Source: Adenanthera pavonina | Taxonomy: Eukaryota > Streptophyta > Magnoliopsida > Fabales > Fabaceae | Assembly: GCA_026686845.1 (NCBI GenBank) | Contig: JAIVEN010000004.1 | Location: 11,626,827-11,690,826, forward strand | Reading direction: 5' to 3' | DNA: 64,000 bases | Shown here: positions 22,398 to 33,239 of the stretch, one piece after another | How the letters are laid out: each line of letters opens with the position of its first letter | Numbering within the stretch: position 1 is the stretch's first letter | The notes under the pieces: generated by a model | What the model saw: only the letters and a program-made list of their open reading frames with translations | What the model was told of the DNA's origin: nothing | Databases searched by the model: none | Made by a program: the position numbers and the translations under genes

Positions 22398-24579
22398 TCA
22401 CTTCTTCTTTGGCTTGGTCTTCTGGCTGTAAGTCTTTCCAGATGGCTCAGCAGCAGACTTTCCAGTTTGCTTACTCTTCTCCCCCTTTTTGGCATCATCA
22501 GGAAGCCCAACAAAATCAATTGGAGGAGGGATCTGAGAAACTGGAATAGCTTGGAGGGGCACAGGATCCAAATGGATTTCTGGTTCAACTGGTGCAGGAG
22601 GCTCAGAAGGCTCAGTACTTGGATCCTCATCATCAGAGATCTCCAGCAGCTCTTGCATTTCCTGCCTGGAAAGTGCCAATTGAGCTCTTTGTTCCTTTGA
22701 AAGTCCATAAGCAGCAAGAGAAGGAGGAGCTGGTTCATCAGAACGAAACATTTCCTCAAGCCTTCTCCTCTGAGCTTGCAGCAGAGCATTGTGAGCAATA
22801 GCTTTGAAATCAACAACAGGCACAATGCTTCTTTCCTCATTTAGGGCAGTCTGCAGGAATAGTGAAGCAGAGATGGCTGCCACTAGCCTTTCAACTTGCT
22901 CAGACTCTTGAGTGGAAAGAATTGATTCCTTACCATCTACAGGAGTAGGCTCATGAGGACTTGTTTCCTGAAGACCTTCTTCTTCTATGTCATAGTCCAA
23001 GGGTGGACCAGGACTTGGTGTCCTCATTGCACCAGCAGTATCAGCACCATTATCATGCTCAGAAGAGGCTATCTCGAAGGGGCTTGGAGGCTCAGGAGTT
23101 GGAGACTGAACATGCATAGAGAACCCTGGCTGAGGTAGAGCTGATGTGGCAGGAATTGCACTTCTAAGCTCTTTATAGGCATCAGTAACCACTTTCATGT
23201 TCTTTACCAACTGATGAATCTAATCTTGCAGATGAGTAAATTTTGGGTTTTGCTCATCCCTTATGCTAAGAATGAGTGTAGATAGGTTGTCATACAACTC
23301 AGTGATCTTGGTTGGCTTGGCACGAGAGGAGGGAGTGGCTGGAATGTGAGTAGGCTTAGATAGAGATGGAACTGGACGAGAAGGCTGAGGTACAGATCTT
23401 GCAGGGGCCTCATAGTTGCCTTCTTACTGTAGGGAGGCATCTGCAACAAAGAATATATCTTCAGTTCTTCCTGCTCCCTTTCCAACCCATCTTCCTTCAT
23501 CCTTTTCAATTTCCATTCTTTGCAGTTCTTCCTCCTTGAAGATCTCAGTGGGCTTCCCTTTCCCCTTTTCAAGATACTGAATTCTGGCATATTGCAGAAT
23601 TCTGGAGATGATAGCTGCATAGGGGAGTATGGAGTCTTTCCTCTGATCCCTTGCCTTGATCATGCGTTGAAGTATGATATGACCCATGTTGATCAGCTTT
23701 CCACGCATGATTACTGCCATGACATGTGCCTCTACCCTTGTTATCAGATTGAAGCTGCCTCCTTTGTTGAATATGATCCTGGACACTATGTAGTGCAGGA
23801 TTCTCACTTGAACACTGAGGTCTGTGGGCTACAGTAAATTTATGGTTGGCCTATTTTCTCTTCTTCTGAACAAAGTATTCAGGATTATGCTTTCCTTGTA
23901 GCTCACAAAGGGGACACCTTCTTCATTAGCAGTATCTGCCTCATCCATGTATCCAGAGACAGTGATGTCAATTTTGAGGCCATCTTGCCCTGGGATCTCC
24001 AACACTTCATTAACAGTCTCATCTGAGAGCCAGATGGTCCTTGATCTCAAGTTGACCTCCTACTTCCTTTTCTTGCTATTTTAAGGAGGCATACCAAGTT
24101 TTGATCACTTCATCATCATACCTCTCTAATATCTCTAACAAATTCTTATATCTCAACAACCATATCCCAGCATCAAAGTTGTTAGAGATTAAAAATTCTT
24201 CCAAGTTCACACAATGTGGCTTAATTACCTTTTTATTGGAAAACTTGGTAGAATATTCTTCCTGAATCTGAGGAGTGCTCCATAATGACAGTGTAGTAAG
24301 CTCATATTCTCCAGATTCAGTACTTGAAGATGAAGTGGAAGCAACATTCTCAGCAGCAGCAGGAATAGGGACTGAAGGTTCTGCTATCTTCTAGGAAGAG
24401 GGTCCAGCCCTTTTTGATTCTCCCTTGGGTGTAGTTTTCTGGTGTTTGGAAGGAGTTCCCTTGCTGGATTCGGCCTTTCTCTTCGGTTTTTCTCCTTCCT
24501 TGGTGGCATATTAGGATTTTACAGTCCTTTTTGGTCATGCCTCTCCTTTGCCAACTTCAGGATTCTTGACTCTTGCCAT
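22398..24579 (-). pseudogene. K1 third ORF (env position), broken
   Basis: Sense ORF between RNase H and the 3' LTR, about 730 codons if intact. The start is chosen at ATG 24579 because the first residues (MARVKNP) match K3. The N-terminal half is globular; the C-terminal half is Pro/Glu-rich and ends in a Lys-rich tail (TKPKKK). It is broken by an early TGA after MARVKNPEVGKGEA, other stops and frame changes; the longest open part is 22398-23210. The middle (WYASL, RSRTIWL, FNKGGSFNLITR, LPYAAIISRI in the two copies) resembles the putative plant transposon protein domain (PF20167-like) as I remember it. Function unknown. Confidence 0.7.
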
Positions 24580-25564
24580 TTTCACGGATGAATGTTGCAG
24601 AATAGAGCAAAGAATAGGTTTAAAGGATGTGAAAGGAAGTTTAATCAGTGGAAGATGATGTTTTTTGGTCAGAATTGAAAAGCATTGAATGGAGGATTAG
24701 AATAGACTCAGAGAGAATAGGAATAGGGTTGCGTCTGTTCAAATGAAAACCGTTAGTTTTAACGTATGTAACCGCCTGACTGACGAATTTTGAGGGGTCA
24801 AAATTCAAACTTCGGGCAGTTATAAGTTAAACCGTTTAGCAAAGCTTACTGACAGACAAATTTTCTTGTGAAAGTTCGTCTGACAGAGGCTTGGTTTAAA
24901 CAACACAAGATGAACAGACGAACTTTGTTCCAACAAAGTTTGAATTTTCACGAGCAAACAAACCACCAAACAACAGACGAATTAAGCATACAAAACTTCA
25001 TCTTTCAAAGATTAAATATTAAGGAGCATGTTTCAACGGATGAATTTTCAAATTAGAAATTTGAATTTCTACACTTTGTAAAAATTTTCCAACATTTGTA
25101 TGTTAAGAAATAAACATCAGTATAATCACATGTTGGACAAACAAAACTTTGAAATTTTTGTTCTTGAAAATTCGAATTTTGAAGGGCCAACAGACGAATT
25201 TTGAGGCTTCACTGAGAACTGTTCCAACTTATAACAGGTTGAAGTTCGTCTGTTGGGTATCCAAATTCGAATGTTGACCATGCTGACTTCCTCATAAACT
25301 TAATTTTTCAAGGAAATTCGTCTAACACACAATCAATATACGAATTTCAGCTTTAAAAACTTACAGAATGGATCCAGAAACTCAGAATTTCTGCCATTTT
25401 CTTCACTTTTTGATTGTTCCATTCTGGTGTGCTCCATTTTTCAGATTTAACAGCATTGAATCTCATGAGGAGCACTTGCAACTTAAATTAAACACACTCC
25501 GATGCTAAAGTTAGAACTAATTCAATGTTGGAAAATCTAAAAACAGAATTACAGACGGATTTAC
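24580..25564 (-). other. K1 noncoding spacer with repeated short motifs
   Basis: It lies between RNase H and the third ORF. It contains many copies of CAGACGAA/TTCGTCTG and AATTCGAATT-like palindromes, the same motifs that fill the LTR U3. K3 (53143-54124) and K2 (47933-48746) have the same spacer. No ORF is supported. Confidence 0.75.
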
Positions 25565-28500
25565 TTACAGTTCATTGGGATTTACCATGCCCAATTCTCT
25601 TCTTATTTTGTAATGTCTATCTTCTGATAGTGGCTCTGTCAAGATATCTACAACTTGATCTTCAGTTGGGATGTACTCTAGTCTGATTTCTCCTTTCAAA
25701 ACATAATCCCTTATGAAGTGGTGCCTAACTTCAATATGTTTTGTCCTTGAATGCATGACAGGATTCTTTGTGATATTAATGGCACTTTGATTGTCACACA
25801 TGATTGGTATTTCCTTTATCTCAACCTCAAGATCTTCAAGCTGCTGCTTCATCCAGATGATTTGGGCACAACAGCTTCTAGCTGCAACATACTCAGCCTT
25901 TGCTGTGGATAAGGCCACACTGTTTTGCTTCTTGCTGAACCATGAAACCAAGGATCCTCCAAGAAACTGACATGTTCCACTTGTGCTTTTTCTGTCAGTT
26001 TTGGATCCTGCAAAGTCAGCATCATTGTATCCTTTGAGATCTTCTCCATTGCCCTTAGGATACCAAAGACCCATCTGTGAAGTTCCAATAAGATATCTGA
26101 AGATACGTTTCACAGCAGTTGCATGGGTCTCCTTGGGACATGATTGGAATGTTGCACACATAAAGACATAAACATAATGTGAGGTCTGCTAGCAGTTAGG
26201 TACAGTAGGGATCCAATCATTCTTCTGTACTGAGTTATGTCAAATAATTTCCCTTTTTCATCCATATCCAGCTTGGTTGCAGTAGCCATAGGTGTTCCCA
26301 TTGGTTTGGCATTTTCCATTCCAAACTTCTTTAGCAATTCCTTCAGATACTTGGATTGGTTGAGGAAGATACCATCATCGTACTGTCTGATTTGCAATCC
26401 AAGGAAGAAGTTGAGTTCACCCATCATGGACATTTCGAATTTCCCCTGCATTAACTTAGAAAAATTCTTGCAAAGAGATTCATTAGTAGCACCAAATATG
26501 ATGTCATCAACATAGATTTGAACAATAAGTAAATCTTTATTTTCTTTCTTAGTAAATAAAGTTGTATCTATTTTTCCTCTGTTGAACCCCTTTTCAGTTA
26601 GAAAATTATTCAATCTTTCATACCATGCTCTAAGGGCTTGTTTCAAACCGTAAAGGGCTTTCTTCAGTTTATATATATGGTTTGGTTTTGTAGAGTCCTC
26701 AAAACCTGGAGGTTGGTCTACATAAACTTCTTCCATGATATATCCATTTAGAAAAGCACTCTTTACATCCATTTGATATAACAAAATATTTTTCAAACAT
26801 GCATATGCTAATAGGATTCTAATTGCTTCTAATCTAGCTACTGGAGTAAAGGTTTCTTCAAAATCAATGCCTTCTTCTTGATTATATCCTTTAGCAACCA
26901 ATCTAGCTTTATTTCTAATGATTGATCCTGTTTCATCAAGTTTATTTATAAAAACCCATTTGGTACCAATGACAGGATGATTTTTGTGTCTAGGCACTAA
27001 ATCCCAGACTTGATTTCTTTCAAACTGATTTAATTCATCCTGCATGGCTAGAATCCAGTACTCATCAGTTTAGGCTTCCTCAGTGCATTTAGGTTCAATT
27101 TGCGAGATGAAAGCACAATTTATCATTTGATCTCTTAACTGTTTTCTGGTTCTAACTCTCTCTTGAACATTCCCTATCACTTGATCAACAGGATGATTCT
27201 TTTGATATCTCCAAGCTCTAGGGAGTTCTTGAGACATTTCATCAATATTTTCATCTTCAAAATTTTTCTCCTGAATATCTTCTTCTATGTTAATAGATTC
27301 AGATATTTTTGGAGACTCAATTTTACCTTCATCAGAAATATCTAACTTTTTAAAGTTTGAAACAAGATCATTTTCATCAGTAGCATGTTTAGAAGCAGTT
27401 TCATGTTCAATAAATACTACATGCACAGATTCTTCTATCAGATTAGACTTTTTATTGATAACTCTATATGCCTTACTTCTACTAGAATAGCCCAGAAATA
27501 TATCTTCATTAGATTTGGCATCAAACTTACCCAGATTCTCCTTTCCATTATTGTGAATGAAGCATTTGCAGCCGAACACATGGAGATGTGATAGATTTGG
27601 CTTTCTTCCCTTGTACAGCTCATAAAGAGTCTTCCCAAGGATTGGTCTGATGTAGGCTCTATTTATGATATAGCTTGCTGTATTCACTGCATCAGCCCAA
27701 AATACTTGAGAAAGCTCTTTTTCATTCAGCATAGCTCTAGCCATCTCTCCAATTATTCTGTTCTTCCTTTTTACTACTCCATTCTGTTGTGGAGTTCTTG
27801 GAGCTGAGAAGTTGTGGTCAATTCCATGCTCATTGCAATACTCCAAAAAGTATGAGTTCTCAAATTCTCCTCCATGATCTGACCTGACAGACACAATGGA
27901 AATACCTTTCTCATTTTGCACTTTCTTGGCTAAGGTTATAAATGCATCAAAGGTATCACTTTTAGAGGAAAGAAACAATGTCCATGTAAATCTAGAATAA
28001 TCATCTACAATGACAAGCACATACGGATTTCCACCAATGCTTTTTACCCTAGATGGACCAATTACATCCATATGCAGTAGTTCTAGTGGTCTAGTTGTGG
28101 TGACTACGTTTTTGGATTTGAAAGAAGATTTAGTTTGTTTTCCTCTTAAGCATGTATCACATTCTTTGTCCTTTCAAAAGCAATTTTTGGCAGACCAGTG
28201 ACTAACTCGTTTTTAACCAGTTTTGAAAGCTGATTCATGTTAACATGAGCTAATCTTCTATGCCACAACCAACTATCATTATCTTGACTAATCAAGCAAA
28301 CAGAATCTAAGGGAGGAAGTTCATCAAGATCAATAGTATAGCAGTTACCATCCCTTTGAGCTTTGAGGATTACTTTGTGATTACTTTTTCTGATGACTAG
28401 GCAGAACTTTGAGTCAAACAGTACCCAGTTTCCTTTGTCATAGGTTTGGCTCACACTCAGCAGATTATGGTTGAGGCCTATCACAAATAGCACCTCTTCA

Positions 28501-28688
28501 ATGGATGTTTCAGGATTCTTACCCACAATGCCAATGCCAACTATTTTGCCATACTGATCACCTCCAAAGGTCACCTTTCCTCCTTTCTTGTCTCTAAGGG
28601 TGATGAACTTCTCCTTATCACCGGTCATGTGGCTTGAGCAGGCACTGTCCATATACCATTTATTGTTCTTTGTAGCTTTGAGATGGAC
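25565..28688 (-). pseudogene. K1 Pol: protease, integrase, RT, RNase H
   Basis: Order on minus: protease (WYMDSACSSHMTGD, Asp in DSA), GAG-pre-integrase (LWHRRLAHVN), integrase core (first Asp in MDVIGP, second in SDHGGEF), RT with YVDD at 26503-26514, RNase H ending at 25565. The third catalytic acid of integrase, Glu in QNGVVERKN of K3, is Lys here. Breaks: loss of one T near 28172 shifts the frame, TAA at 27068-27070 replaces a Leu codon, and a frameshift near 26150 separates RT from RNase H. Exon-like junction 28689/28688 joins Gag to Pol in frame with no intervening stop, unlike K2 and K3. Confidence 0.88.
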
Positions 28689-29779
28689 CTCTTCTTCTTG
28701 ATCACTGCTGGATGGGATTTCAGCTTCTTCAGAGGCAAGTGCCATCAGACATATGTTAGCAATTTCATCTTCTTCATCTTCTTCCTCATTTGAGCTGTTG
28801 CCCCATATTGTTGAGATGTAGGTTTTTTTTTTCTTGTTTTTGTCAGCAACTTTCTTTTCTTTCTCTTGCTTCTTGAGAAATTGTGGACAATCCCATTTAA
28901 TGTGTCCCTACTTTTTGCACTCATAGCAAGTCACAGGCTCTTTTGCTTCTTTCTTGCTGTCTCCAGCTACTCCTTTCTTGAGGATTTTCTTATTTCTCTT
29001 CTTGCTGTAGAATTTTCCAAATTTTCTGACCATCATAGCCAGAGTTTCTTCATCCAGTTCATCTCCATCGTCAGATTCTTTTTCCTTTTCTTCAGCAGCT
29101 TTGAGAACAAGACCTTTCTTCTTTCTGTCTTATCCAGCTTCCTTGAGAGCTTTCATTTTTTCTTCATATTCCTCAAGGCTGCCGAATAGAGCTGTGATAG
29201 AGGCCATTGATTCTCCTCTGGCTTCCTCTATTGCTGTTACTTTGGGTTGCCACTTACTTTCTCTGTTTGAGTGTACTCATTTCCTAGGCTCTTTAGTTGA
29301 TTCACAATGAGAGTGAATCTCTTTTGTAGCTCTTTTACAGTTTCTCCTTCAGCCATTTTGAAGCTCTTATATTCTCCAATGCAGGTATTCAGTTTATTTT
29401 CCCTGACTCCAATTGTTCCTTCATGGGCAATCTGCAGGGTGTCCCACATTTCCCTGGCAGTGAAGCATTGTGAGACTCTGTAGAATTCGTCTTGATTCAA
29501 AGCACTGACTAAACATTGTTTTGCCTTGAAGTTCAACAAGACTCCCCTTCCATCTTCCTCATTCCATTCAGCTTCTGGCTTTTCTCTATACTTTCCATCA
29601 TCTTCTAAAGCCATTGGGATAAAGTCTCCCTTCTGAATGACTGACCAGATGTCCAGATCGATTGACTGGAGATAGATTTGCATTCTCATCTTCCAGTAAC
29701 CATTGTGCTCTCCACTGAAGCCAGGTGGTCTATTTGTATTGTTCCCTTCTGGTAATATGCTTTCTCCAAAGCCAGCCAT
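28689..29779 (-). pseudogene. K1 Gag, broken, lacking the C-terminal extension
   Basis: Start ATG 29779 (MAGFGESILPEG). The N-terminal UBN2-type capsid domain is followed by an acidic linker and a CCHC zinc knuckle (28887-28928). Breaks: a deletion of about 40 bp near 29240 (removes residues present in K2 and K3 after EYTQTEKV) and TAG inside the knuckle (28908-28910) where K2 and K3 have CAG. The Gag C-terminal extension and second knuckle of K2/K3 are absent; sequence passes from DQEEE straight into Pol. Role by family: capsid of the virus-like particle. Confidence 0.85.
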
Positions 29780-29819
29780 TGTAATTCCCGGACTGTGAGA
29801 TCCTTTGATTGGGAATCAG

Positions 29820-29831
29820 GCTCTGATACCA
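29820..29831 (-). promoter_or_regulatory. K1 tRNA-Met primer binding site
   Basis: TGGTATCAGAGC on minus, 2 nt inside the 5' LTR. Primes reverse transcription. Confidence 0.9.
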
Positions 29832-29833
29832 CT

Positions 29834-31410
29834 TGTTAGTTAGGCTGACTTCCCAAGAGGGGGGTGAATTGGGAAGATTAAAAATTTTCTGCACAAGGTG
29901 AAAAACAATGAGGAAAGCAAGGTATGATAGAAAAACAGAGTGTAAAGTAGTAAGATGAAAGAGTAGTGATAGAGAGAAGAAAAACTCTGATATTTATCCT
30001 GGTTCGGTCTCTCCTCTTGACCTACATCCAGTCGCCAAGACACCACTTGAGATTTTCCACTATTAAGCAAGCATTCAATTGGCTTCTTGCAAATGCCACA
30101 GTACAACGTCAGTGCTCTATTTTCTAGAGCTCACTTAATCACTTTCTGCACTTTCACAAAGTGCTTTACAATCCCTTGTGATATCTCCTCACAAGAAAAT
30201 CTATCTTCCAGATGAAGATTAGATTGTTTACAAAGATAAAAGTCTTTGAGTAGAAGATTTGGTAGAGTTTTAGTATATACAAAGTTTAATTCATTACCCA
30301 CAACTTCAAATGATGTTATATTTATAGATTTAGGTCTCAAATGTCCGTTAGAGACAAAATCTCTCCGTTGAAGAAGTTATCCAATGGTTACTCTGAAAAA
30401 CTATCCGTTAACCACCGCATTTAATGCTTCTGACATATTGAAATTCGAATTTCAGTTGGTCAACAGACGAATTTCGAAGGAACTGAAGGTTAAAGCTTCC
30501 AACATTGAAATACTGAAGTTCGTCTGTTCATGAAGTGAAATTCGAATTTTGAAACTTAGAAAATGTTTCCATAAAGTTTTTCTGTTAAGTGTGAACAGTG
30601 TTTTCAATTTGCTACAGTGCCTTTGAAATTCGAATTTTGGAACCTCAAAATTCGTCTGTTTGTAGCAGGCTCAAAAAGCAAAGTAGTTCATTTACTGCGA
30701 AATTCGAATTTTCAAAGAGTGAAGTTCGTTTATTAGAGAGACCTCTTTTTAGACTTACTTTGACATTCAAATTAATAAACACTGTCATTCATATGTCAAC
30801 ATACCATTGCAATAGACTTACAACCTTAGCTTCTGACATTCGAATTTTCATGTTCAAAGTTCATTTGTCAGTGAGCAATTTTGAAACTCAATATAATCTT
30901 GATTTCAGATGAACTTTGACATTGTTTTAGACAAATTTCTTTAGTTTTCACAAGTTACATTTTGTCTGAAATTCGAATTTTCAAAACCCAAAGTTCGTCT
31001 GTTGCTTAAAGCTTCTTTCAGATACTTATGAAAATTCGAATTTTGGAAAATCAAAATTCGTCTGTCAAAGAAGTATCTCTTCAGACTTATTCAGTTTTAA
31101 CTCGAAATTCGAATTTCTAAAGCCAAAGTTTGAATTTTCAACATGACAGTTCAATATAAACCTTTCAAACTTCGTCTGTTGGTGGGTATTTTTCAAATAT
31201 TTCATGATTTAACATAAAATCAAGTTTTTAAAACATCTTTTCATCAAATCAAAGTCTTTTACCCATATTTAAACATAACTAATGATCCTACAACAAATCT
31301 TGCATAGATTACTCAGAACTTCTTCACTTGAAACATTTTGAGCTCCTTTGATATCTTCATTCCAAGTTCTTGAATGTTGGTTTGGAATCATCAAAACTCT
31401 AGATTCAACA
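29834..31410 (-). repeat. K1 5' LTR (1577 bp)
   Basis: Pair of 20398-22063. TATA-like TATAAATATA on minus at 30317-30326 is the likely transcription start region. It lacks about 64 bp near 30240 by a deletion between short GATAAAA repeats. Confidence 0.92.
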
Positions 31411-31415
31411 TCTTC

Positions 31416-32288
31416 TGAGAACAAATAGAAAACTTGCCAAACCCTTTCCCTGAACCAGTTATCAAGCCTATCCTAGAAAATCCTACTCAACCACTCCTTT
31501 GCGTAGCAATGATTCATCCTTCTGATGAGGAAGACTTTCCTCCTTTAGAAAGAAGAATCAATGAAACCTCCAGATATACTTCCATACCCTTTGTTCAATC
31601 TGACCAAATTACAGCCCAAGGTCCAAAGATCATATCTCAGTCAGGAGAAGTTTTGAACTGGCAAACTGAAAACTCTGTCAGTCGAAACAAGGTCCTTCAC
31701 AGGATCAATACAAAATTGGAGCAGCTTCATGATAAGATAGATGGTTTTTCCAACTGTCTAGATTCCTTAGATGCATTTGTTAAAAATCTCTACATCAAGT
31801 ATTCTAACAAAGCTCAGTAACTTGATAAGGAGCTTAGAGAATACATTGCTTCGAGATATACAAGACCCCTGTTTATCAAAAAGGAACAAGAACTCAGACA
31901 GATTAAAGAGGAACTCAAAAGGATTGAAGCAGACTTCCATAAGCCAACACCTATATACTCCCAAGACCCGATGTATCATACTCCTCTATATACACCTCTT
32001 GTCATATCCTCCTTACCCCTATATCTAACAACTACCAGAGAACCCTTCCAAGTTAACTATCCTATTTTCCAACAACTCAGAAAAGCCAGGAAACAACAAT
32101 CTCAAATGACTCAACCTATTTCACCATCATATACTCAGACTGCCTATACCTCAATTCCATCCACTTCACATATGTCAGAACCTTTAGGCCCACAAAAGCC
32201 TTTAAAAATCCATACACCACCTCCTTCACCCAAGAAACAACCAACCATGTCTCTTTTCAAAGACAAGTTTGTTGCCATTATCAGATAG
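31416..32288 (+). pseudogene. E2p linker between movement and coat protein
   Basis: Continuation of the polyprotein after K1. 31434-31820 is open and contains an acidic segment and a helical stretch (about 31690-31950, likely coiled coil: QLRQIKEELKRIE-like heptads across the TAA at 31818-31820). It then becomes Pro/Ser/Tyr-rich. Further stop: TAG 32286-32288. All in frame 0 with the coat protein. Its function is unknown; an assembly or virion-associated role would be a guess. Confidence 0.6.
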
Positions 32289-33239
32289 ATGTTTGAACCC
32301 TCTACTGATTATGGTATTTCTGATGAAGAATATACCTCAGAATCAGAATTCTTGACCTCTTCCACACAAGCTATACCACCTAAGCCAAATAAATCATCTG
32401 TGCTCATGGTTAATATATCTCCACCAGAAAATCCTTCAGAACACCCTCCAACAGCTTCAACTATAGAGCATCATGGCTCTGCCACTCCTGTAGTTGAAGT
32501 CCCAGCTGAATTTGTTCATGGTATCAATATCCATACCTATAAGCCTACCAATGGTCCTTACTTTACCTTTGATGATCTTTCCCATCATAGATGGAGAGAA
32601 AAACTCCATGAATTTGGTGCATGGCTTGATGTTCAAATGAATGATCCAGAAGCCAATATTCACGATGTGCTGACAAGTTTCTTATCAAGAATGACTGGAA
32701 ACTTACGTGAATGGTTTACCAGTCTCAGTGAATATAAAAAAATTCAAATGGCACAACATGACATTCCTACCTTTTTAGGAATCTTACACAAGGAGTTCAT
32801 TGGTGACTTTAGTATAATAGATTGAAGAGCCAGACAAGAATATTTTGAAATGAAATGCTGTTCATTGGAACGTGTTGATTTGCAGAAACATTTCAAAAGA
32901 ATGTCAGAAAGGTATTACATGCTAGGTGGGGCAAATGATATAAATCTCAGGCATGTTTTCATAGCCTCTCTGCCAGATGAATTTCAACCAAAATTGCAGA
33001 AAACCATCAATGCTTTACAAAGAGAGATGACTCAGATATCTCTTGGTGAAATTTATCAGATAGCTTTAGCATCTCTGGACAGATTATGTGAATAACAGAA
33101 GTTTGTCAAAAATGTTCTTAAAGACAAAGCACATCTATATAAGGTGTGTAGACGACCTGATTTGAAAATAAAATACAAGGATAAGAACGTCTATTCATGT
33201 CTTCAGAAAAAGAAGACCCATTTCTTCAAATTTCCTTGA
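32289..33239 (+). pseudogene. E2p coat protein
   Basis: Capsid region of the polyprotein. After a Pro/Ser-rich N-terminal part it carries the same core motifs as E1-B (YFTFDDL, HHRWREKL, NLREWFTSLSEY, HKEFIGDF, LGGANDINLRHVFIASL). It is interrupted by TGA 32823-32825, TAA 33093-33095 and TGA 33237-33239 without frame change. Amino-acid divergence from E1-B shows that E1 and E2 are different virus lineages of the same group. Confidence 0.75.

Larger units (their letters stand above)
20398..31410 (-). mobile_element. K1: Sirevirus-type Ty1/copia retrotransposon
   Basis: Complete 11,013-bp element with both LTRs, inserted in E2p with a perfect 5-bp duplication TCTTC (20393-20397 and 31411-31415). 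Minus orientation: 5' LTR, tRNA-Met primer site, gag, pol, motif-rich spacer, third ORF, multiple polypurine tracts, 3' LTR. The tract GTCATCATCAAAAAAGGGGAG before the 3' LTR, the long LTRs, the RT sequence type and the extra 3' ORF are Sirevirus (SIRE/Maximus) features. All ORFs are broken. Confidence 0.92.

Noticed and set aside
28866..29310. Phe/Ser-rich plus-strand ORFs
   Set aside because: Antisense of the K1 Gag Lys/Glu-rich region.
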